A stretch of DNA of 64,000 bases from UBA6623 sp965238125 (GTDB lineage: Bacteria > Acidobacteriota > Terriglobia > Bryobacterales > UBA6623). Shown here in pieces: positions 9,005 through 17,077 of this stretch (within the stretch, counting starts at the first letter, position 1; each line of letters opens with the position of its first letter). The position numbers and the translations under genes are program-made. Under the pieces are notes generated by a model. The model was not told where the DNA came from and made no database searches. It saw nothing but the letters and a program-made list of their open reading frames with translations. The stretch covers positions 4,464,001-4,528,000 of the forward strand of contig OZ250179.1 in assembly GCA_965238125.1 (NCBI GenBank). Direction: 5' to 3'.

Positions 9005-9412
9005 GGAACCGGAACCAACTAAAACGTTTCAGTAGCTCGAAAAAATGTCAACCGGCGGCCGAATCGAACCCGCACGGCTCCCCAACCGCCCCGCGGCGCC
9101 GACTCGGAGGGAATTCTTGATCCGAGCACCGTAGAATCGCTCGGAGCTGCGCGGCGCCGTTTCTCCTTGGTCCACACTGACCACCACCTCGCTCGCGCGC
9201 ACCGACCGAGTCACGCCGCGGGAGCATTTTCCTGTCCATTCAGTTCACCCCAGGGCCCGAAAACTCCGCGGGGAAAGCGGAACAAGTGCTCCAGTCTCTG
9301 TTCCGACTTCGAAAAAAACCCCGCCGATTTCCATCACGCTCAGGCTTGCGCCTTAGTATCAAGGAATCGCGCGACGCATGTGTATTTAGGCCGTTATTTG
9401 GAGGAAAAAACG

Positions 9413-9547
9413 ATCAAATATCGAGTAGTTACCCTTTCTGTTCTGACGAATTTATCCCTGTTCGGCATCAACTCCGACCAGTCCGCCAACCTCTCCGACA
9501 TTCCCGACCCGGGTTGCTTCCCCGGTGAAGTTTGCGACGACTGCTAA
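9413..9547 (+). CDS. Possible 44-residue cysteine-ended small peptide (unproven)
   Basis: A GGAGG site at 9400-9404 stands 8 nt before an ATC codon that opens a 44-codon frame ending in TAA. The predicted peptide has a short basic start (KYR), a hydrophobic stretch (VVTLSVLTNLSLFG), and an acidic tail ending PGCFPGEVCDDC. A hydrophobic leader with a Cys/Gly/Asp tail resembles small secreted peptides or peptide precursors. The lack of ATG, GTG or TTG at the proper distance is a serious objection, since ATC starts are rare. No modification enzyme lies beside it; the nearest radical SAM gene is 47 kb away. Confidence 0.2.
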   Translation: MKYRVVTLSVLTNLSLFGINSDQSANLSDIPDPGCFPGEVCDDC

Positions 9548-9569
9548 CAACCTTGCTTCGACAGACCGA

Positions 9570-9600
9570 GGCGCGAAAGCGGGACAGTCCGCTTCGTGCC
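9570..9600. repeat. Hairpin repeat (GGGACAGTCCGCTTCG class)
   Basis: GGCGCGAA and its near-complement TTCGTGCC enclose GCGGGACAGTCCGC, giving a near-perfect hairpin with one bulge. The core GGGACAGTCCGCTTCG recurs at 47896-47911 inside the 5' part of batD, and a degenerate relative may lie at 44994-45014. Confidence 0.45.
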
Positions 9601-9669
9601 TCCTCTGCCGAATGACTTCGCCAACAACGCCCACGGCCACCCGAGACTCGGCGACCCTCCGCGGGCCCT

Positions 9670-10290
9670 CTATCCCTCATCCTCGGTGAAGTGCCGTTGC
9701 AATCGCTGCGTGATCCAAATCATGTAATGGGCCGAGCTGGCCAGCGTCGTCGCGGCCGCGACCCAGATGAAGACGCCAATCGCGGCAGCCGCCAATTCGG
9801 TCGCATGCGCGTTATTCAAGATCACGGTTGAAATGGTTGTCGCCTGAACAACCGTATTCAGCTTCCCGAACGAACTAGGCGGGAAGTTGCGAATCGGGGT
9901 CGCCAGCGTCACGACGACAACCGTCCCCAAGATCACCACGTCCCGGCTGAGCACGAAGATGGTCAGCCACCAAGGAATGGCCCCGATCACCGCCTGCGCG
10001 ATAAAGGCGGAACTGAGCAGCAATTTGTCCGCTAACGGGTCGAGATAGGCCCCTAATTCCGTCTTTTGACCGAAGCGGCGCGCGATTGTCCCGTCGATAA
10101 CATCGGTGGCCGCCGCCGCCAAGAACAGCGCCAATGCCGTGTCGTGCCGCCTATAGATCATCGCGATCAAGATAAACGGAAGCAGCAGCAGCCGAAGCAT
10201 CGTCAACTGGTTGGGAAGCGAGAGGATCTGCCGAAGCGTCGCCCGGCGCTTGATCGCGGTGGAAGGACTTTTTGGCACGGAATCGGCCAT
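9670..10290 (-). CDS. pgsA: CDP-alcohol phosphatidyltransferase, PgsA-like
   Basis: Probably CDP-diacylglycerol-glycerol-3-phosphate 3-phosphatidyltransferase, the committed step to phosphatidylglycerol; inner membrane. The 206-residue protein carries the complete CDP-alcohol signature D-x2-DG-x2-AR-x8-G-x3-D-x3-D, seen as DVIDGTIARRF then LGAYLDPLADK. SLPNQLTMLRL before the first helix is typical of PgsA, and about six hydrophobic segments follow. The ATG at 10290 shares its A with the stop of the upstream gene (TAATG), so the two are translationally coupled. Cardiolipin synthase of the same fold is an alternative, but PgsA fits the N-terminal motif better. Confidence 0.85.
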   Translation of the reverse strand: MADSVPKSPSTAIKRRATLRQILSLPNQLTMLRLLLLPFILIAMIYRRHDTALALFLAAAATDVIDGTIARRFGQKTELGAYLDPLADKLLLSSAFIAQAVIGAIPWWLTIFVLSRDVVILGTVVVVTLATPIRNFPPSSFGKLNTVVQATTISTVILNNAHATELAAAAIGVFIWVAAATTLASSAHYMIWITQRLQRHFTEDEG

Positions 10291-11252
10291 TAGAGGTCCG
10301 CGAAGTGTCGGATGCTCTGCGCGGTTTCAAACATCAGTTTCCTCGCCAGGTCTTCGATCGTCCCTCGATCGGCGATGCCTTCCCGCCACTCAGCGGGAAT
10401 GCCCTCCACGCCGTAATACGCGCCCGCAAGCTGCCCGTAAACCGCGCCCGTCGTGTCGGCGTCATGCCCCAGGTTGACAGCCGTCAGAACGCCTTCCCGA
10501 AACGAATCGGTCCGATGGAAGGCCCACAACGCGGCCTCCATCGTATCAATCACATAACCGCTCGCCGGCAAGTCGGCAGCTTGTTTGGTTTTGTAAATCC
10601 CGCGCGCGATCGCGTCAACACGCGGCGTCAGGGCGAAGTGTGGCAGCAACCAGTAATTGTAGACCGGCGAGTAGAGATCGGAAAGCAGTCGATCCTTGGC
10701 ATCGCCCCGCAATGCACCCACCATCAGCCCGGCCATGTAACGGCAGCAATCGACCGCCTCTCGCGCGCCGTGCGTCGTCTTTGACATTTGCCCGGCCAGC
10801 TCCTTGGCCCGGCGGGCGTCATGGACCAAATACATCGGCAACGGCGCCAAACGCATCAAGGAACCGTTGCCTGCCGAGCGCTCGTCGGTGGGCCCCGAGT
10901 AGGGCTCGCCCGTCGCTTCGTAACGGTTTAATGACTCCGCGACGGTATTGCTGATATCGAAACACGAGCCTTTGCTGCTCATGTACCCTTCGTCGCGCCA
11001 GCGAAGATAGCGGTCCATCTGATCCTTGGCGTCGAATCCGCGGCGTTCGACAATGCTGGCCGCCAGGCAAAGGGCCATCGAAGTATCGTCGGTCCACTGC
11101 CCCGGCTCCAACCTCCAGGGACCGCCTCCCCGCATGCCTTCGACGGGGGTGAAATCGCCCGGAGCCTCGCCTTCGATCGCCGCCCCGAGCGCGTCCCCGA
11201 CGGCCAGCCCCACCATGGCGCCGACGTAGCGATTTTCAATACCCGGCCGCAT
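10290..11252 (-). CDS. ADP-ribosylglycohydrolase family protein (DraG-like)
   Basis: Predicted to hydrolyse ADP-ribose from proteins or nucleic acids with a dinuclear metal site. The 320-residue all-helical protein has the family motifs in order: GLAVGDALGA (15-24), the metal ligands WTDDTSM (T54, D55, D56), SAGNGSLMR around residue 130, and NLGHDADTTGA near residue 260. This full set indicates an active enzyme. It ends on the start codon of pgsA, so the pair is probably cotranscribed; no functional link between them is known to me. No ADP-ribosyltransferase is seen in the window, so the substrate is unknown. Confidence 0.88.
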   Translation of the reverse strand: MRPGIENRYVGAMVGLAVGDALGAAIEGEAPGDFTPVEGMRGGGPWRLEPGQWTDDTSMALCLAASIVERRGFDAKDQMDRYLRWRDEGYMSSKGSCFDISNTVAESLNRYEATGEPYSGPTDERSAGNGSLMRLAPLPMYLVHDARRAKELAGQMSKTTHGAREAVDCCRYMAGLMVGALRGDAKDRLLSDLYSPVYNYWLLPHFALTPRVDAIARGIYKTKQAADLPASGYVIDTMEAALWAFHRTDSFREGVLTAVNLGHDADTTGAVYGQLAGAYYGVEGIPAEWREGIADRGTIEDLARKLMFETAQSIRHFADL

Positions 11253-11770
11253 AGCGAATCATCTAATTCTAGCGTTCCCGAACGGAGTGCCCCCGCGGGG
11301 ACCGACGCCTCGGTTTCGGCGGCGGGACCTGTGCGTCAACTTCCATCCTTTCCGCCTCCCGTCGAGGTCTTCCGGGTCTTCCCGGGTGTGCGACATGAAT
11401 GTGGAAGAATCGGCGGCACGGGCGCAAGCGCTTCCCCGGCTGAAGTTTTTCGCTTGGTTCGGCCATGGCTGAAGCCTTAAGGGAGAAGGCCGCTGAAGCG
11501 GCCTCGCCTTCTAGGCGGACCCGTCAAACCGACCCTACAAGGGCCGGCCTATTTGCAACCCAAGCCCGGTGAACCGGGCTGATCGGGGTTAAGCGGGGCT
11601 AAGCGCGGACTTCCGTCCGCGCCTCTGTTTCTATTGCTCGCATGGAGACAGGGGCGTCCCAAATTTATGTTGCACGCCCGGTTTTCCGGTCTTCCCCGAG
11701 TCCACATTCGTTCGAAAGCTCCGTGCGAGAATAGAACCAGCGGCCGCGACGGTCCTCAAGGAGAATTCAG
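11253..11770. other. Gene-poor stretch with paired hairpins
   Basis: About 520 bases with no gene I can support. It holds two perfect hairpins at 11563-11580 (AGCCCGG-TGAA-CCGGGCT) and 11603-11622 (GCGCGGAC-TTCC-GTCCGCGC), joined by a linker with GGGGTTAAGCGGGGCTAAG. Paired hairpins of this kind match the style of the other interspersed elements here, but the loops differ from all of them. Confidence 0.5.
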
Positions 11771-12175
11771 CTGCCTCGACCCGGCGACATCGAAAAGGCG
11801 CTGCTGCGCAAGACCGGCAAAGCCGTTCACGAGTTCAACATGATTCGGGAGGGGGACCGCATCGCTGTCGGCGTCTCGGGCGGCAAGGATTCCATGGCCT
11901 TGCTCGAAGCTCCGCGGGTCCTCCAAAGAAAGTCGCCTGTCTCCTTCGAGATCGAGGCCTTCACCGTCGAGCAGGGGAAATTTCTACGGCCGATCGATCC
12001 CCTGGGCGACTACATGAAGGCCTGGGACATTCCCTGGACCTACTACCGCGACGAGCCTTCGTTCCAGTTGCTCGACCGCCGCTTCCTCGACCTCGAATCG
12101 GGCGAAGACGCCCTCGAATTCCGCTCCCGGGAGCCCGCCGAACTCTTGCCCGTCTTGTCGCCCGATACGTTATGA
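11771..12175 (+). pseudogene. Truncated TtcA-like PP-loop protein (tRNA 2-thiocytidine family)
   Basis: The frame reads like the first 130 residues of TtcA: LLRKTGKAVHEFNMI, then the ATP-binding PP-loop GVSGGKDSM, then FEIEAF and a section ending YRDEPSFQLLDRR. In full-length TtcA (near 300 residues) a CxxC pair for the iron-sulfur cluster follows; here the frame degenerates and stops at 12175 with no cysteine pair and no C-terminal domain. An AAGGAG site 7 nt before CTG 11771 suggests the original start; the first ATG is at 11840. I read it as a decaying fragment. A very short PP-loop ATPase is the alternative. Confidence 0.65.
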
Positions 12176-12261
12176 CGGAGCGGCTCGGAGCTTGCCATAC
12201 TGTCAAAGAGTCGCCGCTCTCGCCATCCCTTGCCCAGCCCTCATCGGACAGACCCTAAGTA

Positions 12262-13428
12262 ATGAAGAACCCAGCGCGCTTTGTCCTAGAGCCTTCCAGT
12301 CCGCTCTTGGTTCTCCAAAAAGCCGTCACCGTCTTATTCTTGTTGTTCGTCTTCCTGCTCGGCGTCAAGGGACTCGGCGACGGTTTCAAGTTCCTGGGCG
12401 AAGACCTGCTGCAGGCTTTCTTTACCGCGACCGAGAACCCATTCATCGGCTTGATGATCGGCATTCTGGGGACCACGCTGGTGCAAAGCTCTTCGGTATC
12501 GACGTCGATGATCGTCGCTCTCGTCGCCGCGCCCGAAAATCCCCTGCCGGTCGCCAACGCCGTGCCGATGATCATGGGCACCAACATCGGCACGACGGTC
12601 ACTAATACCGCCGTCTCGCTGGCGCACATGGGGAGGCGCGAGGAATTTCGGCGCGCCTTCGCGGTGGCCACCTGTCACGACTTTTTCAATTTCATCGTCG
12701 TGGCGGTGCTGCTTCCGTTGGAGCTGATGACCGGCTATCTGCGGCAGACCGCCGAAAGCTTGGCGGCGTCGGTGAGCGGCTTCGGGGGCGTCACGTACTC
12801 TAGTCCCCTCAAAACGTCGCTGAAAGTCGCCTTTCAACCGGTCGTTGACGGCAGCAAGTTGCTCTTCGAAACACCGCGCGCCCAAGGCGTGCTGATTATC
12901 CTCCTCAGCGGCGTGCTGATCGTGGCCGCGCTGCTGCTGCTCGTCAAGGTGATGCGTTCGGCGATGCAGAGCCGGGTTGAAGTGTTTATCACTCAGTTCC
13001 TGGGCCAAAGCGCCATGCTCTCGATTCTGGTGGGAATCATTGTTACGATCATGGTGCAGTCCAGCTCGATTACGACATCGTTGCTGGTCCCGCTTGCCGG
13101 CGCGGGCCTGATCACGCTGATGCAGGCGTTCCCCATTACCTTGGGCGCGAATATCGGCACGACGGTGACGGCGTTGCTCGCCTCGATGGCGGCCTCGGGC
13201 GAGAACGCGCAATCGGGCGTGGTGATCGCCCTGGTGCATTTCCTGTTCAACATTACCGGAACGGTCATGGTTTATCCCATTCCCGCGATTCGCCGATTGC
13301 CGCTGGCGGCGGCCTCCCGCTTTGCGGATTTCGCCGTCCGCTCGCGCAAGTGGGCCGTCGCCTACGTCCTTTTCTTGTTCTACGGCCTCCCGGCTGTCTT
13401 TGCGTTCCTCGACCAATACTGGAAGTAA
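12262..13428 (+). CDS. Na+/phosphate cotransporter family protein (NptA/NaPi-II type)
   Basis: Predicted to import inorganic phosphate with sodium across the inner membrane. The 388-residue protein contains the two inverted half-repeats of the family, each with a QSSS motif: GTTLVQSSSVSTSMIV followed by MGTNIGTTVTN, and IMVQSSSITTSLL followed by LGANIGTTVTA. About eight to nine hydrophobic segments are present. The PhoU-domain that is often fused to the C-terminus of such transporters is instead encoded by the next gene, 13 nt downstream. The start is the ATG at 12262. Confidence 0.9.
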   Translation: MKNPARFVLEPSSPLLVLQKAVTVLFLLFVFLLGVKGLGDGFKFLGEDLLQAFFTATENPFIGLMIGILGTTLVQSSSVSTSMIVALVAAPENPLPVANAVPMIMGTNIGTTVTNTAVSLAHMGRREEFRRAFAVATCHDFFNFIVVAVLLPLELMTGYLRQTAESLAASVSGFGGVTYSSPLKTSLKVAFQPVVDGSKLLFETPRAQGVLIILLSGVLIVAALLLLVKVMRSAMQSRVEVFITQFLGQSAMLSILVGIIVTIMVQSSSITTSLLVPLAGAGLITLMQAFPITLGANIGTTVTALLASMAASGENAQSGVVIALVHFLFNITGTVMVYPIPAIRRLPLAAASRFADFAVRSRKWAVAYVLFLFYGLPAVFAFLDQYWK

Positions 13429-13441
13429 TTCGGAGGGTTCT

Positions 13442-14131
13442 ATGCTGCAGGAATTATTGAAAATCTTTAAGAGCGGCGACGCGTTGAGCGGCATGGCGAA
13501 TGACTTCGCCGAGATGCTCAAGCTAAGCTGCGAGATGACGGCGACCGCCGGCGCGATCTACTTCCACGAACCCGTCGAGTCAGGCGAGCGAACCCGAATC
13601 TACGAGAAAGACGTCGCCGTCAACAAGCTGGAACGCGACATCCGCAAACGCGTCGTCGCGCACGTATCCACCCACGGCAATACGCCGGACCTGCCCTATT
13701 GCTTGCTGCTGATGAGCTTGGTCAAGGATGTCGAGCGCATCGGCGACTACGCCAAAAACGTTAGCGAAGTCGTCGACATCTATTCCGGTGACTTGCCCGA
13801 CGACGACGTCCTCGCCGAGCTGCGGGAAATCCGAAGCGGCGTCGAAAGTGCACTCGAAGAAGCCGGCCGCGTCTTCAGACAGTCCGATCGGGAAGCCGCG
13901 TTGGGGCTTCTCCGCAAGGGTAAGGATTATGCGGAGCGCTCCGACCGCCTGCTGTCGCGCATCGCCGGCTTTGACTATGATTCCGGCAAGACGGCCGCCC
14001 TGATTCTCGGCGCCCGCTATTACAAACGCATTGGCGGCCACCTGCTCAACGTGCTGTCGAGCGTCGTCATGCCGCTCCACAAAGTCGACTACTACGACGA
14101 GGACGAGGTCAAGCAAGTATCGGCCCGGTAG
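13442..14131 (+). CDS. PhoU-domain protein
   Basis: A 229-residue helical protein of the PhoU type. PhoU proteins bind metal clusters and restrain phosphate transport. Acidic/basic helices with VKDVERIGDYAKNVSEV (about residues 95-110) match the core PhoU signature, and KRIGGHLLNVLSSVVMP near the C-terminus is the matching second-repeat motif. The ATG at 13442 has GGAGGG upstream and lies 13 nt after the transporter, so the two form an operon in which PhoU probably controls the transporter. An open frame extends upstream through the transporter gene but has no supporting start site. Confidence 0.85.
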   Translation: MLQELLKIFKSGDALSGMANDFAEMLKLSCEMTATAGAIYFHEPVESGERTRIYEKDVAVNKLERDIRKRVVAHVSTHGNTPDLPYCLLLMSLVKDVERIGDYAKNVSEVVDIYSGDLPDDDVLAELREIRSGVESALEEAGRVFRQSDREAALGLLRKGKDYAERSDRLLSRIAGFDYDSGKTAALILGARYYKRIGGHLLNVLSSVVMPLHKVDYYDEDEVKQVSAR

Positions 14132-14165
14132 TGAGGCCACCCGCCGCGCCGGATGATTCGGTAGC

Positions 14166-14221
14166 GACGAACACTCGTGTTTGTCCCAGCCAACAGTTGA
14201 GACGAGCTCTCAGCTCGTCTC
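14166..14221 (+). repeat. Twin-hairpin repeat (CACTCGTG / GAGCTCTCAGCTC class), copy 1
   Basis: Two hairpins in tandem: GACGAACAC-TC-GTGTTTGTC, then GAGACGAGCT-CTC-AGCTCGTCTC, joined by CCAGCCAACAGTT. Copies lie at 16038-16092, 29770-29825 (reverse) and 62620-62673. It sits between phoU and the convergent peptidase gene. Confidence 0.7.
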
Positions 14222-14262
14222 GCCTCGGGCGGGCCGACCACACGAAGACCCTGGTTACAACG

Positions 14263-15999
14263 TCACTCTACGAAGTCTCCCGCGTAGTACTTCGCCGTCA
14301 GCGGTTCACCGGTCGCTTGCGCCGTCATTTCGTTCCAAGGCAGGCTCTTGCCCGGGCCGAAAACCTTGTCTTTCAGAAACGCCCCGACGCGCTCATTCCC
14401 CGCATACACCACCGACGCCGGGTCATTCGAGCCCGTCTCGCGGGCGATCGCGTGGTGGATCTGCGACGCCAACAATTCGCCCATCATGTAGTTGTGGTAA
14501 TACACCGGCGCGACCACAAAGTGAATCTTCGAGGCGTAGTCGGGCGCGTCGCGGCCTTCGGGCCGTCGCACTCCTTGATAGCGTTCGACGAGATCCCACC
14601 AGAGCTTATTGAGATCTTGGTCCGGATTCCCGTACATCGCGCGCTCGAAGTGCAGCATCACCTGACACCAGCGGCTGAAAATCAACGAGGCCAGCCGCAG
14701 CGTGCGCCCCGCCGCCGGCGCGGTCCGCTCGACTTCAGCTTCTTCGAGTCCAAGAGCCGCCCGCAGCCACGGCCCCCGCTTCGGCAGACGCCCGAACATC
14801 ATCGCGATCGCCTCGGTCGTCAGCGTGTGCGCGTCGGTGCGCAGCAGGTAGGGCAAATCGGCGCCCAGGTATTTCGAGTAGACCGCATGCCCCAGTTCGT
14901 GAAGCACTGTGTCCATCCAATAGTCATTGGGCCGAATGTTGGTCAGGATGCGCACGTCGCCCGCGCGGTCGATATCGATGCAGAAAGCGTGCGGGCTCTT
15001 GCCCTCTTGTTCGTACAGGCTGCTGCGCTCGATCACGTCGTCGACCGGGAGGCCGATGCCGCGGTAGAAGTCCCGCGAGATTGCCACCAAATCGCGGTCC
15101 GCGTAGAGCGTGTCGAGCCGGACTTCCTCGATGCGGGGCGCTTCTTGGAAGAACGGATCATCGTAATGCCAGGGCCGTAGCTGCTCGGGTTTGATGCCGA
15201 ACCTCGCGGCCAAGCGGCCGTCCACCTCCGCTTTCGCCTCCCGGAACGTGGCGCCGGTCAGCTCGTCAAGCTCTTCGAAAAGTTCCAGCAGCTCGTCTTC
15301 GTTCTGTTCGTTGAGCGCCAGCGACAGAGCGTAGTAATCGCGATAACCCAACTTGCGCGCCGCTTGATTGCGCAGTCCGACCAGCTCTTTGAGCAACTCC
15401 TCCACCTGGGCGCCGACGCCCTTGCCGGCCGTCCAGGCCGCCTCGCGCTCGGCTGAATCGCGGGACTCCTTGAGAATCGCCCGGACATCGTTCTCCGTCA
15501 GCCGCTTCTCGCCGACTTGGGCTCGATAGGTGTTGAAAATCTTCTCGACTTCGTTCGCTTTCGCCGTCATTTGGCGCAGCAAGGCAGGATCGACCTGCTT
15601 GCCGAGATACGCCAGGTGCAGCACCTCGATTTGTCGTCGCAAAGGGGGGTCATTAATCGGCCCGCCTTCCCGTACCGCCTGGAGTCGCGCAAAAGACGCC
15701 GGGTCCGCCAATACTGCGTTCAAAGCGTTCTCAGCTTCCTCCTTAGCCTTGAAATCCTCCTCGGACCCGCTCACGCTCGCTTTCCACCAAAGCCGTCCGA
15801 CTTCAATCTCAAGTTCCTTTGCCCGAGCCAGATGCTCCTCGACAAAAGCCCGCGCCCCCTCGTCGCCGCCCGCGCCGTTCGAAGAGCAACCCACCGCCAT
15901 CATCCCGAACGCCGCCAATCCCATCAACCAAGCCGACGAACCCGAAACCGGAAACACCGCAAGCGCCTCCCGAAGACAACCCAAAGCCTCGATATTCAT
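14263..15999 (-). CDS. M2/M3-like zinc metallopeptidase lipoprotein
   Basis: Predicted secreted zinc dipeptidyl/oligopeptidase. The zinc motif HELGHAVYSKYLG lies near residue 365, and the downstream Glu ligand is expected in TTEAIAMMFGRL. The fold signature (helical N-terminal region with RKLGYRDYYAL; ADRDLVAISRDFY) fits the M2/M3 clan MA(E) peptidases. The N-terminus has a signal peptide with lipobox AVGC followed by SSN, so the mature protein is lipid-anchored. The first in-frame ATG (15999) would give a signal peptide with an unusually long ~25-residue leader; the ATG at 15924 (MGLAAFG...) gives a normal one and is my preferred start. It ends opposite phoU with a repeat element between them. 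Confidence 0.82.
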   Translation of the reverse strand: MNIEALGCLREALAVFPVSGSSAWLMGLAAFGMMAVGCSSNGAGGDEGARAFVEEHLARAKELEIEVGRLWWKASVSGSEEDFKAKEEAENALNAVLADPASFARLQAVREGGPINDPPLRRQIEVLHLAYLGKQVDPALLRQMTAKANEVEKIFNTYRAQVGEKRLTENDVRAILKESRDSAEREAAWTAGKGVGAQVEELLKELVGLRNQAARKLGYRDYYALSLALNEQNEDELLELFEELDELTGATFREAKAEVDGRLAARFGIKPEQLRPWHYDDPFFQEAPRIEEVRLDTLYADRDLVAISRDFYRGIGLPVDDVIERSSLYEQEGKSPHAFCIDIDRAGDVRILTNIRPNDYWMDTVLHELGHAVYSKYLGADLPYLLRTDAHTLTTEAIAMMFGRLPKRGPWLRAALGLEEAEVERTAPAAGRTLRLASLIFSRWCQVMLHFERAMYGNPDQDLNKLWWDLVERYQGVRRPEGRDAPDYASKIHFVVAPVYYHNYMMGELLASQIHHAIARETGSNDPASVVYAGNERVGAFLKDKVFGPGKSLPWNEMTAQATGEPLTAKYYAGDFVE

Positions 16000-16037
16000 G
16001 GAAGTGATTCTGCCACAAACGACCCGACGCCAGTAGA

Positions 16038-16092
16038 GACAAACACTCGTGTTTGTCCTAGTTTTCAGTCAGGACAAGCTCTCGGCTTGTCC
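16038..16092 (+). repeat. Twin-hairpin repeat, copy 2
   Basis: GACAAACAC-TC-GTGTTTGTC is a perfect 9-bp stem; the linker CTAGTTTTCAGTC is followed by GGACAAGC-TCTCG-GCTTGTCC. It overlaps the 3' end of the frameshifted metalloprotease gene: the last residues read from it. Confidence 0.7.
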
Positions 16093-16767
16093 CTCGTGCC
16101 TGCCGCCGCTCTCGAACATCCCCTCGAATCTTCGCCGCTTGCGGCTTCGAGAACAACAAACCACCGTTCAAGCAGGCCCTCAACTGCTTCGGCCCCCAAG
16201 GGAATTCCATGATGCCGGAGCGGGAGTGGCTTCCGTGCCCGAGCAGGACGTGCCCCAGCTCGTGCGCCATGATGTGGCCGAGTACTACGGGCTCCGAGTA
16301 AAACCTGCCCCGGCTCTTCGGCGCATGGCGGCGATCAGCTCGCTGACTCGATGGTGGAACACGTTGGCGACCGTTCCGAACCGCTGATCCCTGGAGGGCA
16401 CGGCGTAACCGAACGTTTTCCCGGTCACGGGCACTCTTGACGCCATCGCTTCCGGCATGATTCGCAATACGAGGTCGGTCGAGGTGATGATTCTCTTGCA
16501 GTCCGGGTCGGTAGGTTCACCGGGCCTTGACGCGCAGCGGATCCAGCGAGTAGGAACACCCGCTTTGGAGAAAACCCGCTCCGCATGGCCGCGAGCCTGT
16601 TCGTAGTCGGCATCCGGCAAGCGGGCATAGTCATAGACGCGGATCGTCAGCGGCTCGGCCGTCCCGTCGACGCCTTCACGAGGCTTGGCGGTCAGGTCCG
16701 AGCTGAAAGCGGCCATAGCCGCCGATGCGAAAACAAGATACGTGGAAAACCGATTCACGGCACTCAC
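16058..16767 (-). pseudogene. Secreted zinc-metalloprotease-like protein broken by a frameshift
   Basis: The first frame (16767 down to about 16290) has a signal peptide, then ~130 residues (VYDYARLPDADYEQA, TRWIRC) and runs out after RAGAGFTRSP. Shifting one base at the run GGTTTTAC near 16300 continues as FYSEPVVLGHIMAHELGHVLLG with the zinc motif HELGH-x2-LLG and a Met in SGIMEFPW. The two halves together make one protein of about 230 residues, of a family often seen in Acidobacteria in which the motif is VxAHELGHxLLG. A single inserted base therefore separates the signal and the active site. It may be a true pseudogene or a sequencing error. The C-terminus runs into a hairpin repeat. Confidence 0.7.
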
Positions 16768-17077
16768 CTCCCGGGGTTGGTGAGACCGAGAATGCGTCAG
16801 GTCGGGCCGCTAGTCCATGGACAGGGACTGAGTCCTATCCGGAACGGAGCCGGAATCGAGGTGGACAGATAAGGCCTTGAAATAAAGTAGGTTAGACATC
16901 TCCCCGGACAGCCCTTACCGGTCGATTTCGTCCTCGGCGAGCAGCGACAGGTGACGGATTGGGCGTTGCCCGGCCCTGTTGGCGAGCCCTCCGAATGGAA
17001 ACGACGAGGAAGAGGCAGGGGATCCGAGCGGGTTTCCGAGGATTGTTCTAAACTTGGGGCATCGATTTTGGAGAAGG
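16768..17077. other. Gene-free divergent intergenic region
   Basis: About 310 bases between the start of the metalloprotease pseudogene (minus strand) and the winged-helix gene (plus strand). It should contain both promoters, but I see no convincing -35/-10 pair, repeat or RNA gene in it. Confidence 0.4.

Larger units (their letters stand above)
9005..9669. other. Long gene-poor intergenic stretch
   Basis: About 660 bases between the bc operon promoter and pgsA. No recognisable protein family is encoded on either strand. It is less GC-rich than its surroundings around 9300-9480, and holds a possible small cysteine-ended peptide frame (9413-9547) and a hairpin repeat (9570-9600). At 9045-9100 there is a T-arm-like string, but its stem does not pair. 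Confidence 0.5.

Noticed and set aside
9045..9140. tRNA-like string with a T-loop (TTCGATT on the minus strand)
   Set aside because: The flanking five bases (GCGGG and CGGCC) do not pair as a T-stem, and no acceptor stem, anticodon arm or CCA end can be drawn.
12334..13521. 395-codon minus-strand frame across the Na/Pi transporter
   Set aside because: The transporter and PhoU genes explain the stretch; the shadow is Arg/Gln/His-rich with no motifs.
14131..15180. Long plus-strand frame opposite the M2/M3 peptidase
   Set aside because: It is the shadow of a gene with full catalytic motifs; the translated sequence has no recognisable domain and an Arg/His-heavy composition.
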